A DNA stretch of 64,000 nt. It comes from JABCPE02 sp963516475 (lineage in GTDB: Bacteria; Bacteroidota; Bacteroidia; Flavobacteriales; Weeksellaceae). A program made the translations under genes and the position numbers. The stretch lies in the NCBI GenBank assembly GCA_963516475.1, contig CAUQBR010000003.1, forward strand, positions 62,001-126,000, written 5' to 3'. This document shows positions 17,686 to 26,391 of the stretch, in pieces (the first letter of the stretch is position 1; the number at the start of each line of letters is the position of its first letter). A model generated the notes under the pieces. It worked only from the letters and a program-made list of their open reading frames with translations, made no database searches and was not told the DNA's origin.

Positions 17686-18065
17686 TGAAAAATAGCAGGG
17701 TTCGGCTATGTATGTCATCGGTTTTTGCGATAATATTATATATTGTCTTGCAGGAGCTGGTTTTGAGTTTTTTAAATAGCTATTTCCCAGCGAAAAGGGA
17801 TATTGCTTTTGGGATAGCGGTATATTATAATAAATTTGTTTTCAGCATTGTTTTGGTTTTATCGGCTTTTATTTGGTTGATGGTTGGTAATAAGGCGATT
17901 AGGATGCTGTTTCTGTCCTTAATATTTCTGATATATTTTATGTTTTGGTGGTATCCATCAATATTAGTGTATCCTTATAGAATATCGTTATTATTAGGAT
18001 GTTCAATGTTTTTTTATATTGGTTTTCATCTGTATATTTGGTATTCATTGAAAAATGAAAAGTAA
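17682..18065 (+). CDS. Small four-helix membrane protein, unknown function
   Basis: A 127-residue very hydrophobic protein with about four transmembrane helices and short basic loops, ending in a lysine-rich tail. I recognise no family. The four-base overlap with the preceding lipoprotein gene suggests the two proteins are made in step and may act together at the envelope. A terminator follows at 18151-18180. Confidence 0.68.
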   Translation: MMKNSRVRLCMSSVFAIILYIVLQELVLSFLNSYFPAKRDIAFGIAVYYNKFVFSIVLVLSAFIWLMVGNKAIRMLFLSLIFLIYFMFWWYPSILVYPYRISLLLGCSMFFYIGFHLYIWYSLKNEK

Positions 18066-18150
18066 TATAAAAATCCCTAAAATCGTTTATAAATTTAAGA
18101 TAAATTTTAAAGAAAGTAATCCAAATAAATGGGAAGAGATAAATAGATAA

Positions 18151-18180
18151 AAAAATCCATCACATTTTGTGATGGATTTT
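18151..18180. terminator. Bidirectional Rho-independent terminator
   Basis: AAAATCCATCAC pairs with GTGATGGATTTT around a short AT loop, flanked by A and T tracts. It separates the convergent genes ending at 18065 (+) and 18192 (-). Confidence 0.88.
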
Positions 18181-18191
18181 ATATGGCTTTC

Positions 18192-20285
18192 TTACCAGAT
18201 TTTGATTCTGTTTTCTGGTTTTTTATAGAGTTTGTCTCCTTCTTTTACATTAAATGCCTTGTAGAAAGCATCTACATTGGTAAGTGGAGCAAAAGCTCTG
18301 TAGAACCCTGGTGAGTGCGGGTCTGTTTTCACTTGGTTGATGAGGTACTGTTCTGTAGATTTAGTTCTCCAGATAGTAGCCCAGCTTAGGAAAAATCTTT
18401 GCTCTTGGGTATAGCCGCTGATGACACCTGGATTTTTTCTTTCTTTCAAGTACATTTGAAGGGCATCGTATGCGATAGCAACACCACCTAAATCCGCGAT
18501 GTTTTCACCGCTGGTAAATACACCATTCACGAAACTTCCTTTTACTGGCTCGTATTTGCTGTACTGCTCTGCAAGTTGTTTTACTTTGATATCAAAATTC
18601 TTACGGTCTTGCTCTGTCCACCAGTTGTTGAGGTTTCCATCTCCATCAAAACGAGCACCTCCATCATCGAATCCGTGAGAAATCTCGTGTCCGATAACCG
18701 CTCCTATTCCTCCGAAATTCACCGCTGGGTCAGCTTTGAAATCAAAGAAAGGCGCTTGTAGAATAGCCGCTGGGAATACGATTTCGTTGTTCGTAGGGCT
18801 GTAATAGGCGTTTACCGTTTGAGGCGGCATTCCCCATTTTTCTTTATCTACAGGTTTTCCTACTTTTTCTAGGCTTTTCTCGTAGCTCCATTCAGCTACA
18901 TTTTTTAAGTTAGAATAAAGCGAAGCTCCGTTTTTAGGCGATTCTACTACGAGTTTAGAGTAATCTTCCCATTTGTTTGGGTAGGCTACTTTTACAGAGA
19001 ATTTGTGTAACTTGTCTAGCGCCTTAGTTTTTGTTTCGCTGGACATCCATTCTAGTTCGCTGATGTGCTTGTGGTAAGCCTTTTTCAGGTAACCTATCAG
19101 GATTTCCATTTCTTGTTTAGCCTCAGGAGAGAAATATTTTTGTACATACAATTTTCCGAAAGCCTCACCAAGAACACTGTTGATTAGACTGAGAGCTCTC
19201 TTGTCCATAGCTCTTTGCTCTTTTTGTCCTTGTAGATATTTGCTGTAAAAATCAAAGTTGATTTTATCCAATCTCTGGTCAAGGCTTGTAGCACTTCCAG
19301 AAAGAAGGCGAAGTTTTAGGTAATCTTTGATTAGAGCGATATTATTACTATTGATAAATTTATCAAGGTTTTCATAATATTTCAGCTCGGATAGAATCAC
19401 GCGGTCTGTATTTACGCCTGCTTCTTTCAGGTAGTTAGCCAAGTTTACATTTTTTACAATCTTAGAAAGTTCAGCCGTAGTTTTTGGGTTGTATCGCTTG
19501 TTAGCATCTCTTCCTTCCTCGTTAGTTAGGATAGTTTTAGCTAAACTCTTTTCAAAATCTACAATTTTCTGCGCTGTAGCATCTGCGTTTTTGTAACCTA
19601 AAATCTGCAATAGAGAAGCTACATATTTCTTGTATTCAGCGATAGTTTTTGTATTCGCTTCATTTTCTTTTTGGTAATAATCTTTTCCTAAACCTAAACG
19701 AGGGCCACCAAGATAAACAGCGTTCATTTTAGAGTTTTTCAGGTCTGTATAAACGCTCCATCCGTATAGCGGATTGTCGCCAGTTCTTACCGCTCCTATA
19801 AGGTAGTTTTGAAGGTCTTTCAGGTTTCTGATAGAGTTTATCTCTTCTAAATCCTTTTCGATAGGTTTGATGCCGTCTGCGTTACGCTTGTCCATATCCA
19901 TGTATGTAGCATACAAATCCTGAATCTGCTGTCCTTCAGTTCCTTTTTGGTAGTTTTCGGAAAGGATGTTTTTTAGGATTTTTAGTGAATTTTCATCCGT
20001 TTTTTCTCTCAATTCTTGGAAAGAACCCCAAGTAGATTTGTCAGCAGGGATTACAGCAGTTTTCATCCATCCGCCGTTTACATAGTTGTAAAAATCATCC
20101 TGTGGACGCACAGAAGTATCCATCAAATCAAGAGCAATCCCATGGTCATGCTGCTGGGCATGAGCGTGGTTTTCTTCTTTTTTTACCTCCATTATTTTTT
20201 GTTCTGTTGCATTTTTCTGCGTGGAGCAGGAAGTAAGGAAATAAGCCCCTGCTAAAAGCGAAATGCCTAATGATGTAATTTTCAT
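18192..20285 (-). CDS. M13 family (neprilysin/PepO-like) zinc metallopeptidase lipoprotein
   Basis: A 697-residue protein with a lipobox (SLLAGAYFLTSC, Cys about 20) and a His-rich patch (HAHAQQHDHG) just after it. The N-terminal M13 domain begins at 'RPQDDFYNYVNGGWM'. The zinc site is VIGHEISHGFDDGGARFD (HExxH) with the third ligand in GENIADLGG, and NAYYSPTNNEIVFPAAIL is the substrate-binding Asn-Ala-x-Tyr motif. It cleaves peptides outside the inner membrane. It follows lipA by 31 bases on the same strand and may be partly cotranscribed with it. The extra His patch could help bind metal; that is inference. Confidence 0.95.
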   Translation of the reverse strand: MKITSLGISLLAGAYFLTSCSTQKNATEQKIMEVKKEENHAHAQQHDHGIALDLMDTSVRPQDDFYNYVNGGWMKTAVIPADKSTWGSFQELREKTDENSLKILKNILSENYQKGTEGQQIQDLYATYMDMDKRNADGIKPIEKDLEEINSIRNLKDLQNYLIGAVRTGDNPLYGWSVYTDLKNSKMNAVYLGGPRLGLGKDYYQKENEANTKTIAEYKKYVASLLQILGYKNADATAQKIVDFEKSLAKTILTNEEGRDANKRYNPKTTAELSKIVKNVNLANYLKEAGVNTDRVILSELKYYENLDKFINSNNIALIKDYLKLRLLSGSATSLDQRLDKINFDFYSKYLQGQKEQRAMDKRALSLINSVLGEAFGKLYVQKYFSPEAKQEMEILIGYLKKAYHKHISELEWMSSETKTKALDKLHKFSVKVAYPNKWEDYSKLVVESPKNGASLYSNLKNVAEWSYEKSLEKVGKPVDKEKWGMPPQTVNAYYSPTNNEIVFPAAILQAPFFDFKADPAVNFGGIGAVIGHEISHGFDDGGARFDGDGNLNNWWTEQDRKNFDIKVKQLAEQYSKYEPVKGSFVNGVFTSGENIADLGGVAIAYDALQMYLKERKNPGVISGYTQEQRFFLSWATIWRTKSTEQYLINQVKTDPHSPGFYRAFAPLTNVDAFYKAFNVKEGDKLYKKPENRIKIW

Positions 20286-20316
20286 AATATAAAATTTAAG
20301 TTAAATTATTATTTAG

Positions 20317-21189
20317 TTATAAAATATGTCTTTCTGCTCTGTAAGAACTTCTTGTAAGAGGCGAACTCTCTACATGTCTGAATCCCATATTTTCCGCGAA
20401 AATTCTATACTCTTCGAACTCTTCCAATGGGATAAATCTTTTCACAGGCAGGTGTTTTTTACTTGGCTGTAGATACTGCCCTATGGTGATTACATCCACA
20501 TTAGCATTTTTGATATCTTCTATGGTCTGGAAAACTTCATCTCTTTCCTCGCCCAGCCCCAGCATTATTCCTGTTTTTGTTCTTCGCTGTCCAGAGTCTT
20601 TCAGGTATTTGAGGACATCTAGGCTTCTTTCATATTTTGCCTGAATTCTTACCTCTCGTGTCAGTCTTTTTACGGTTTCCATATTGTGAGAAATGACTTC
20701 TGGCGCTACTTCTATCATTCTGTCAAGATGTCTTGTAATTCCTTGGAAATCAGGAATAAGGGTTTCCAGTGTGGTTTCGGGAGAAATTCTTCTCACAGCA
20801 TTCACCGTTTCTGCCCAGAGGATAGAGCCCATATCCTTCAAATCATCCCTGTCTACGGAGGTGATGACAGCATGTTTTATTTTCATTAGTTTGATGGAGC
20901 GGGCTATTTTTTCTGGTTCTTCCCAGTTTACATCCAGTGGTTTCCCAGTCTTTACTCCACAAAAACCACATGAACGAGTGCATATATTCCCTAAAATCAT
21001 AAAGGTAGCTGTTCCTTCGCCCCAGCAGTCTCCCATATTTGGGCAGGAACCGCTTTGGCAGATGGTGTTTAGCTTATATTTATCAACCAATGAGCGGAGT
21101 TCTCGGTAGTTTTTTCCCGTTGGGAGTTTTACCCTTATCCACTTGGGTTTATTAGTTATGGTGTTTGTTTCGGAAACCTCTTTGTTCAT
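20317..21189 (-). CDS. lipA: Lipoyl synthase
   Basis: A 290-residue radical-SAM enzyme of standard length. Both iron-sulfur clusters are visible: the auxiliary cluster C-x4-C-x5-C in CQSGSCPNMGDC and the radical-SAM C-x3-C-x2-C in CTRSCGFC. The C-terminal RSSYRAE carries the serine ligand of the auxiliary cluster. It inserts sulfur at C6 and C8 of protein-bound octanoyl groups on 2-oxoacid dehydrogenases and the glycine cleavage H protein. It lies eight bases behind an ECF sigma factor gene on the same strand, so they share a transcript. No lipB is in the window. Confidence 0.97.
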   Translation of the reverse strand: MNKEVSETNTITNKPKWIRVKLPTGKNYRELRSLVDKYKLNTICQSGSCPNMGDCWGEGTATFMILGNICTRSCGFCGVKTGKPLDVNWEEPEKIARSIKLMKIKHAVITSVDRDDLKDMGSILWAETVNAVRRISPETTLETLIPDFQGITRHLDRMIEVAPEVISHNMETVKRLTREVRIQAKYERSLDVLKYLKDSGQRRTKTGIMLGLGEERDEVFQTIEDIKNANVDVITIGQYLQPSKKHLPVKRFIPLEEFEEYRIFAENMGFRHVESSPLTRSSYRAERHIL

Positions 21190-21197
21190 AGTTTTTC

Positions 21198-21740
21198 TTA
21201 TTCGTTTTTTAATAATTCGGCTAATATTTTTTTTGCTCTCATTATCCTCACTTTCGTATTTGCAACCGAGATATTTAGAGTTTCTGCAATTTCTTTTATG
21301 CTTTTTTCTTCGAAGAATCTTAGTTCTATGATTTTCCTGTATTGCGTATCCATGGAAGCTATTGTGCTGACGATATGCTGTTGCTGCTGTTTGGAAATCA
21401 ATAATTCCTCTGGAGATTTTTCAAATTCGTTTTTAACATCTTTAAAATCATCTGTAAAGACTTCCTCTCTTGATTTTTTCCGCCAATAGTCTATTACTGA
21501 ATTTTGTGCGATGGTCAAAATCCAAGTCTTAAACTGAAAATTTTCATCATAAAGGTTCAGTTTAGTTAATATCTTCGCGAAAACAGCCACCGTAAGCTCA
21601 TCTGCGATGGTTCTGTCCTGCACTTTTTTCAATACAAAACTGAAAACATCATCCCAAAAATAGTTAATTAGCTTGGTCTGTGCTTTTTGGCTCCCACTTT
21701 GGATTTGAGTAATGGTATCAACTAATTCTTTATCCTTCAA
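21198..21740 (-). CDS. ECF-type RNA polymerase sigma factor
   Basis: About 180 residues. Region 2 is 'AQTKLINYFWDDVFSFVLKKVQD...FQFKTWILTIAQNSVIDYWRKKS' and region 4 is 'MDTQYRKIIELRFFEEKSIKEIAETLNISVANTKVRIMRAKKIL', with a clear helix-turn-helix. No anti-sigma gene is adjacent; the gene leads into lipA. Start choice: the longest frame opens at TTG 21761, which lies in a TATATTTG promoter box. The TTG at 21740 begins a sequence (then KDKELVDTI) that looks like the usual start of relatives. An ATG at 21750 is out of frame by one base across a run of nine T, see findings. Confidence 0.9.
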   Translation of the reverse strand: MKDKELVDTITQIQSGSQKAQTKLINYFWDDVFSFVLKKVQDRTIADELTVAVFAKILTKLNLYDENFQFKTWILTIAQNSVIDYWRKKSREEVFTDDFKDVKNEFEKSPEELLISKQQQQHIVSTIASMDTQYRKIIELRFFEEKSIKEIAETLNISVANTKVRIMRAKKILAELLKNE

Positions 21741-21758
21741 AAAAAAACATATTTGAGA

Positions 21759-21766
21759 CAAATATA
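21759..21766 (-). promoter_or_regulatory. -7 element for the sigma factor-lipA unit
   Basis: TATATTTG on the minus strand, 18 bases before the TTG at 21740. No upstream TTG at the usual distance. Confidence 0.55.
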
Positions 21767-21900
21767 ATAAAAAGATTGCATTTTTAATGATTTTTGGCTT
21801 GTATTGTAATAAAAATGATAATTTTCAATTTTAATTCATAATATAATTGTTGATAAACAGTATTTTATAAATTTTTTGAAATAAAAATGCGAATTTTGTT

Positions 21901-21930
21901 TTGCTGTTCTACGATTTTTATTTATATTTG
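21901..21930 (+). promoter_or_regulatory. Promoter of the tRNA gene
   Basis: TTTTG ending at 21903, a 19-base spacer and TATATTTG at 21923-21930 give a full Bacteroidota promoter, 29 bases before the tRNA. Confidence 0.8.
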
Positions 21931-21959
21931 CAAACCAATTGTTAAGGATAATATCCTTT

Positions 21960-22033
21960 GGCCCTATAACTCAGTTGGTTAGAGTAGCTGACTCATAATC
22001 AGCAAGTCCTTGGTTCGAGCCCAAGTGGGGCCA
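21960..22033 (+). tRNA. tRNA with CAT anticodon (Met elongator or Ile2)
   Basis: A complete cloverleaf of 74 bases: acceptor GGCCCTA/TGGGGCC with one G-T pair, D arm ACTC/GAGT, anticodon stem GCTGA/TCAGC with loop CTCATAA (anticodon CAT at 21994-21996), variable loop AAGTC, T arm CTTGG/CCAAG with loop TTCGAGC, discriminator A. CCA is not encoded. CAT can be elongator Met or, after lysidine modification by TilS, Ile reading AUA. The C-G pairs high in the acceptor stem lean towards Ile2 as in E. coli, but this is not decisive. It is not an initiator: the anticodon stem lacks the three G-C pairs. Confidence 0.93.
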
Positions 22034-22041
22034 CACTTTAT

Positions 22042-22076
22042 AAAACACTTTCAAAGAAAATTTGAGAGTGTTTTTT
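22042..22076 (+). terminator. Rho-independent terminator of the tRNA
   Basis: A 14-bp stem (22042-22055 with 22061-22074, one G-T pair) around a GAAAA loop, followed by T-rich sequence, eight bases behind the tRNA. Confidence 0.88.
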
Positions 22077-22139
22077 GTTTTTGATATTTTATTGAATATA
22101 AAGCAATTTGTTTTATAAATAATTCCTTAATTTAGGGGT

Positions 22140-22499
22140 GTGAAAAACATACAATCTTTGTTATTGATACTTCTTATCTTCCTTGCTGTTGGTGGAGTGA
22201 ATGCTGTTTTGGGGCTTTTAGTTTTTTCTTATGCACTAATTTCTGAGTTTGGGTTTGTAATTTTATATAGTCTTTCTATCCCTATTTTGGGAATGCTTTT
22301 TAGTAAAATCAGATTTTCAAGTGTTATCTATAAAATATGTGGATTGAGTTTAATAGTTGGTTTTTTAGGGTTGTTGGGAGTAGTGTTTTACTCAATTTTT
22401 GTTGAAAAAATAGATGAGAAAATTCTTTATCTATTTATGGGTATGACTGCAGTAGGAATGATCATTACTTTTCCTAATTTTCAAGGAAGAAAGAATTAA
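22140..22499 (+). CDS. Small membrane protein of unknown function
   Basis: A 119-residue protein starting with GTG, with about four hydrophobic helices and only short loops ('KIRFSSVIYK', 'VEKIDEKI'). I recognise no family. It stands alone between two tRNA genes, with the tRNA terminator directly upstream and no promoter matched. The hydrophobic pattern and the absence of frame breaks support it as real, but it could be poorly expressed. Confidence 0.55.
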   Translation: MKNIQSLLLILLIFLAVGGVNAVLGLLVFSYALISEFGFVILYSLSIPILGMLFSKIRFSSVIYKICGLSLIVGFLGLLGVVFYSIFVEKIDEKILYLFMGMTAVGMIITFPNFQGRKN

Positions 22500-22562
22500 A
22501 TAAAAGTTAGATTTTCAGTCTGTTTTATTCTTTGGTAAATTAAAAATTTATTATTTTTTACT

Positions 22563-22604
22563 AAAAAACCCATAAAACATTTAAAATAAACATTTTATGG
22601 GTTT
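22563..22604 (-). terminator. Rho-independent terminator of tRNA-Arg
   Basis: A perfect 12-bp stem (AAACCCATAAAA, 22566-22577, with 22593-22604) around a 15-base AT loop, then six T on the minus strand. It begins directly behind the tRNA 3' end. Confidence 0.85.
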
Positions 22605-22605
22605 A

Positions 22606-22682
22606 TGGTGAACGCGGAAGGAGTCGAACCCTCAACCTCCAGAGCCGTAATCTGGCGCTCTATCCAATTGAGCTACGCGTCC
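22606..22682 (-). tRNA. tRNA-Arg (ACG anticodon)
   Basis: On the minus strand from 22682: acceptor GGACGCG pairing with CGCGTTC (one G-T), D arm with AATTGGATA loop, anticodon stem CCAGA/TCTGG, loop TTACGGC with anticodon ACG, T arm with TTCGACT, discriminator A at 22609. The next bases read CCA, so the 3' end may be encoded (22606-22608); without it the tRNA is 74 bases. ACG becomes ICG after TadA deamination and reads CGU, CGC and CGA. Confidence 0.95.
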
Positions 22683-22697
22683 TGAATTTTATTTTTG

Positions 22698-22705
22698 CAA
22701 ATATA
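22698..22705 (-). promoter_or_regulatory. -7 element for tRNA-Arg
   Basis: TATATTTG on the minus strand, 15 bases before the tRNA start. No TTG at the expected distance; the strong -7 and position support it. Confidence 0.55.
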
Positions 22706-22729
22706 ATACTTTTTTGCTTTCTTTGAACT

Positions 22730-23779
22730 ATGAAATGGAAAAAAATATTATACATTACCAGTTTTTTTGTGGTGTTGTCGTGTAAGAAATCTGATAACCA
22801 ATCAATTAAATCTTGGGAAGTGATTTCTGAAAATGTTCAATATAGCGAGCAAAATGACAAATTTTTATTGAAATCTAGAAAATTTGAGTATTCTTTTGAA
22901 AAAAATGAACTGCCTTTTTCCAAAGTGGTTTTGCTCAATAATAGTCTTTTAGGATATTTTTTAGAACTTGGGCAGGAAGAAAAAATAGTAGGAATTTCGG
23001 GAGTGCAGTATGTTTATTCCAATGAAATTCAACAACTTGTAGAAAAAAATAAAATTCAGAATGTAGGTTCTGACCAAAAGTATGATATTGAAAAAATTCT
23101 TGAACTAAAACCGGATGTGATTTTTACGAATTACATAGAAACTTTCGAAAATACATATAAAATCCTGCAGAATAATGGGATAAAAATCATTTTTTTAGAT
23201 GAATATTTGGAGGAAACGGCACTAGATAAAGCAGCTTATTTAAAGTTGTTTGGGAAGCTTTTAGGAGAGGAAAAACGAGCAGAGGAAATCTATGCTAAAA
23301 TCAAAAATGATTATGAAAGCATAAAACAAAAAGCACAGAAGTCGCCCAATAAACCGAAAGTTTTGGCTAATGAAATGTATGGAAATCATTGGTATATCGC
23401 TGGTGGAAAAACTTTTTCGGCTAATTATCTGAAAGATGCAGGAGCGGACTATATTTTCAAGGAAAATCAAGATAAAAAATCAGTGCCGATTAGTTTTGAA
23501 GAAGTTTTTGTGAAGTCTAAAAATGCTGAATTTTGGGTAAATGTGGGCAATTATAGAACGAAAAAAGAACTATTGGCTATGAATGCTATTTATGGAAAAC
23601 TGGATGTCTATCAGAAAGGGAAAATTTTTGGGATGAATAAAAGAAGGAGAGGAATGGCTAATGATATTTTTGAGAGTGGAGCTATTCGTGCAGATTTGGT
23701 TTTAAGGGATTATGTGAAGATTTTTCACCCAGAAATTTTGCCCAAAGATACCTTGGTCTACATGCAGGAAATAAAATAA
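22730..23779 (+). CDS. ABC transporter substrate-binding lipoprotein (BtuF/FepB-like)
   Basis: A 349-residue protein with a lipobox ('FFVVLSC', Cys about 18) and the periplasmic-binding fold of iron-siderophore, heme and cobalamin transporters: an N-terminal lobe with 'VGISGVQYVYS...VGSDQKYDIEKILELKPDVIFTNY', a long connecting helix ('LFGKLLGEEKRAEEIYAKIKNDYE') and a C-terminal lobe ending in 'HPEILP'. No permease or ATPase gene is next to it, so its transporter is elsewhere. The ligand cannot be assigned; there is no cobalamin riboswitch upstream. It probably leads the unit continuing into dacB (36-base gap). Confidence 0.87.
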   Translation: MKWKKILYITSFFVVLSCKKSDNQSIKSWEVISENVQYSEQNDKFLLKSRKFEYSFEKNELPFSKVVLLNNSLLGYFLELGQEEKIVGISGVQYVYSNEIQQLVEKNKIQNVGSDQKYDIEKILELKPDVIFTNYIETFENTYKILQNNGIKIIFLDEYLEETALDKAAYLKLFGKLLGEEKRAEEIYAKIKNDYESIKQKAQKSPNKPKVLANEMYGNHWYIAGGKTFSANYLKDAGADYIFKENQDKKSVPISFEEVFVKSKNAEFWVNVGNYRTKKELLAMNAIYGKLDVYQKGKIFGMNKRRRGMANDIFESGAIRADLVLRDYVKIFHPEILPKDTLVYMQEIK

Positions 23780-23815
23780 TCATCATCAGCGTTTGAAATA
23801 TAATAAAATTTTAAG

Positions 23816-25216
23816 ATGAAAAATAGTTTTTGCTTTTTATTAGTATTGTTTTTTCAGAGTTTTTTTTCTCAAGATATTTCTAAAAAACTAGACCAAGCGA
23901 CCAAAAGTCTCTTGAATGAACCAGAGATGTATTCAGCAAATCTTTCTTTCTATGTAGCCGATGAGCAGGGGAATTTTATTTATGAATATCAAGGGAACAA
24001 GGGGCTTTCCACAGCGAGTACACAGAAGGTTTTCACGACGATGGTGGCTTTGGAGATGCTAGGGAAAGATTTCCGATACACCACCAAAGTGTCTTATACA
24101 GGAAATATAGAGGAAGGCAGGTTGTCAGGGGATTTGATAGTAAGTTCCAATGGTGACCCTACACTCGGCAGCTGGCGATATACAGGATACAAACCTGAAG
24201 ATTTTCAAAATAAAGTAATACAAGCCATTAAATCATTGGGAATCTATAAGATAGGAGGGAATTTGATAATAGATGACAGCTATTTTGATATTCAGACTAT
24301 CCCTGGAGGCTGGCCTTGGAATGATATAGGAAATTACTACGGAGCAGGAGTTTGGGGAGTGAACTGGCGTGAAAATCAGTTTGATATGCATATAAGTGGA
24401 GGTGCTAATGCAGGGGCTTCCACATCTTTTAAGAAAATTGTAAATCTTCCAGAGCAGGTAAAATGGGTAAACGAAACTCATTCGGCAGGGAAGGAAACAG
24501 GGGACAGAAGTATCATCTACATAGCGCCGTATTCGGAGGTAGCCTATATCAATGGGACTCTTCCTAGTGGAAAGACAACTGTAGTCTCGGGTTCTGTCCC
24601 AAATCCACCCATGCAGCTTGGTTTAGAAATGTATAATTGGCTGTCAAACAATGATATAGAGCTTAAAGGAAAAGTGACTTCTGCTTCACAACTTTTGATA
24701 GAAGGGAAGGAATATGCTCCTTTACAAGGGAAAGAAATTTTGGTACATTATTCTCCTACGATGGACAAAATAATCTATTGGTTTATGAGAAAAAGCGTGA
24801 ATTTGTATGGAGAAACTCTCGTAAAAACTTTTGGAAAGGTTAAAAATGATAATTCTTCCTTTTCAAATGGCGTGAAAATTCTAAAAGATTTTTGGAAAAG
24901 TAAAGGAATCCAAGCGCCGATGATAAATTTCGCTGATGGAAGCGGGCTTTCGCCACAGAACTATGCCTCTGCAAGAGCGGAAGTTCAGGCTCTGATTTGG
25001 GGTAAAAAACAAAGTTGGTTCCCTATATTTGAAGAATCCATGCCTCTGTATAACGGTATGAAAATGAAGAGCGGAACGATAAAAGATGCCAAAGCCTATG
25101 CAGGATACCACACATCGAAAGAGGGCAAAAAGTATGTCTTTGCGGTGATAGTGAATAACTACTATGGAAGTAATGTAAATGCGAAATTGTTTAAACTTTT
25201 AGATATATTAAAATAA
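23816..25216 (+). CDS. dacB: D-alanyl-D-alanine carboxypeptidase/endopeptidase (PBP4-type)
   Basis: A 466-residue peptidase S13 protein with a signal peptide ending near SQ. The active site SxxK is Ser68-Thr-Gln-Lys71 in STASTQKVFTT; the second motif is in FADGSGLSPQN, and the third, KxG, is KMKSGTIKDAKAYAGY. The large inserted domain of this class lies between SxxK and the second motif. It trims D-Ala from peptidoglycan stem peptides or cleaves crosslinks in the periplasm. Three bases separate it from the histidine kinase gene, which suggests cotranscription. Confidence 0.95.
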   Translation: MKNSFCFLLVLFFQSFFSQDISKKLDQATKSLLNEPEMYSANLSFYVADEQGNFIYEYQGNKGLSTASTQKVFTTMVALEMLGKDFRYTTKVSYTGNIEEGRLSGDLIVSSNGDPTLGSWRYTGYKPEDFQNKVIQAIKSLGIYKIGGNLIIDDSYFDIQTIPGGWPWNDIGNYYGAGVWGVNWRENQFDMHISGGANAGASTSFKKIVNLPEQVKWVNETHSAGKETGDRSIIYIAPYSEVAYINGTLPSGKTTVVSGSVPNPPMQLGLEMYNWLSNNDIELKGKVTSASQLLIEGKEYAPLQGKEILVHYSPTMDKIIYWFMRKSVNLYGETLVKTFGKVKNDNSSFSNGVKILKDFWKSKGIQAPMINFADGSGLSPQNYASARAEVQALIWGKKQSWFPIFEESMPLYNGMKMKSGTIKDAKAYAGYHTSKEGKKYVFAVIVNNYYGSNVNAKLFKLLDILK

Positions 25217-25218
25217 AA

Positions 25219-26385
25219 ATGAGGTATCTCACTTCATCATTTGTCCGTTGGCTTATATTTTTGTTTCTCACTCTTGCGGTGGTGGTTTTGGCAGTTTCTT
25301 CTACTATACTGATAGACAGACTGAAAAAACAAGAAATTCAGAGGATAGAGGTCATCGCGACGGCTATGAAATTCATGCAAGATGAACATATCAACGACCC
25401 TGAAACACTAGAGCTGATTTTGGCTGTTTTAAAGGATAATAACTCTATTCCCATCATTCTGACAGATGAAAACTATGAGCCTATTTTGGCCGAGGGAACT
25501 TATAGAAATATTCCAGATGAAATAGTAGAAGACCCTAAAAAACTCAATGCTTTGATTCGAAAAATGGGAAGAACCTACAAGCCTTTCCTTATCACAATGC
25601 CCAATGGCAAGAATCAGTATGTATTTTACTCAAACTCCCTGTTTCTGGATAGACTGGACTATTATCCTATAATTTTAGCAGGTTTGATAGGCGGGTATTT
25701 ATTGGTTTGTTTTTGGTTTTTTAGAACGATAAAACGAACAGATGAAAACTATCTCTGGGCAGGGCTGGCAAAGGAAACTGCGCATCAGATAGGTACGCCT
25801 CTTTCTTCCATGATTGGCTGGGTGGAAATCTTAAAAATAGAAAATACTGATAACGAGGGAGTTTTAGAGATAGAAAAAGATGTAAAACGACTGATGGTAA
25901 TTTCTGAAAGATTTTCTAAAATAGGGTCTGTCCCAGAGCTGAACGACCTCAATTTATCAGAAACAATTCAAACGAATTTTGATTATTTAAAAACAAGAAT
26001 TTCGAGCCAAGTGGATTTTGTGCTGTATCTTCCAGAGCGGGAAGTTCTCATTCCACACAGCAGGATTTTGATGAGCTGGGTGATAGAAAATTTAGTAAAA
26101 AACGCCGTGGATGCTATGAAGGGCAAAGGGAGATTGGTAATTTCGCTCGTGGAGAAAGATAACCAAATCTATATAGAATTTAAGGATAATGGCTGTGGTA
26201 TGACAAATTCCCAAATCAGAAAAGTCTTTAACCCAGGGTTTTCGACCAAGAAAAGAGGCTGGGGGCTAGGGCTTTCTCTGGCGAAGAGGGTAATTAATGA
26301 ATATCATGGCGGAGACCTGCGTATAGTTTCTTCCGAGGTCGGGAAAGGAACGACATTTAGAATCAATTTATTAAATAATAAATAA
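25219..26385 (+). CDS. Sensor histidine kinase
   Basis: A 388-residue inner-membrane kinase. Two transmembrane helices (about 11-31 and 150-169) flank a periplasmic sensor of about 115 residues; no HAMP or PAS is evident. The phospho-accepting His is His189 in ETAHQIGTPLSSMIGW. The ATPase domain shows N box VIENLVKNAVDAM, G1 DNGCGM, F box 'FNPGFSTKKRG' and G2 GWGLGLSLAKRV. No response regulator gene is adjacent. The link to dacB (two-base gap) hints at cell-envelope sensing, which is inference. Confidence 0.93.
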   Translation: MRYLTSSFVRWLIFLFLTLAVVVLAVSSTILIDRLKKQEIQRIEVIATAMKFMQDEHINDPETLELILAVLKDNNSIPIILTDENYEPILAEGTYRNIPDEIVEDPKKLNALIRKMGRTYKPFLITMPNGKNQYVFYSNSLFLDRLDYYPIILAGLIGGYLLVCFWFFRTIKRTDENYLWAGLAKETAHQIGTPLSSMIGWVEILKIENTDNEGVLEIEKDVKRLMVISERFSKIGSVPELNDLNLSETIQTNFDYLKTRISSQVDFVLYLPEREVLIPHSRILMSWVIENLVKNAVDAMKGKGRLVISLVEKDNQIYIEFKDNGCGMTNSQIRKVFNPGFSTKKRGWGLGLSLAKRVINEYHGGDLRIVSSEVGKGTTFRINLLNNK

Positions 26386-26391
26386 AATAAA

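Noticed and set aside
22683..22729. Cobalamin riboswitch upstream of the BtuF-like gene
   Set aside because: Only 47 bases lie between tRNA-Arg and the gene; there is no room for the aptamer.
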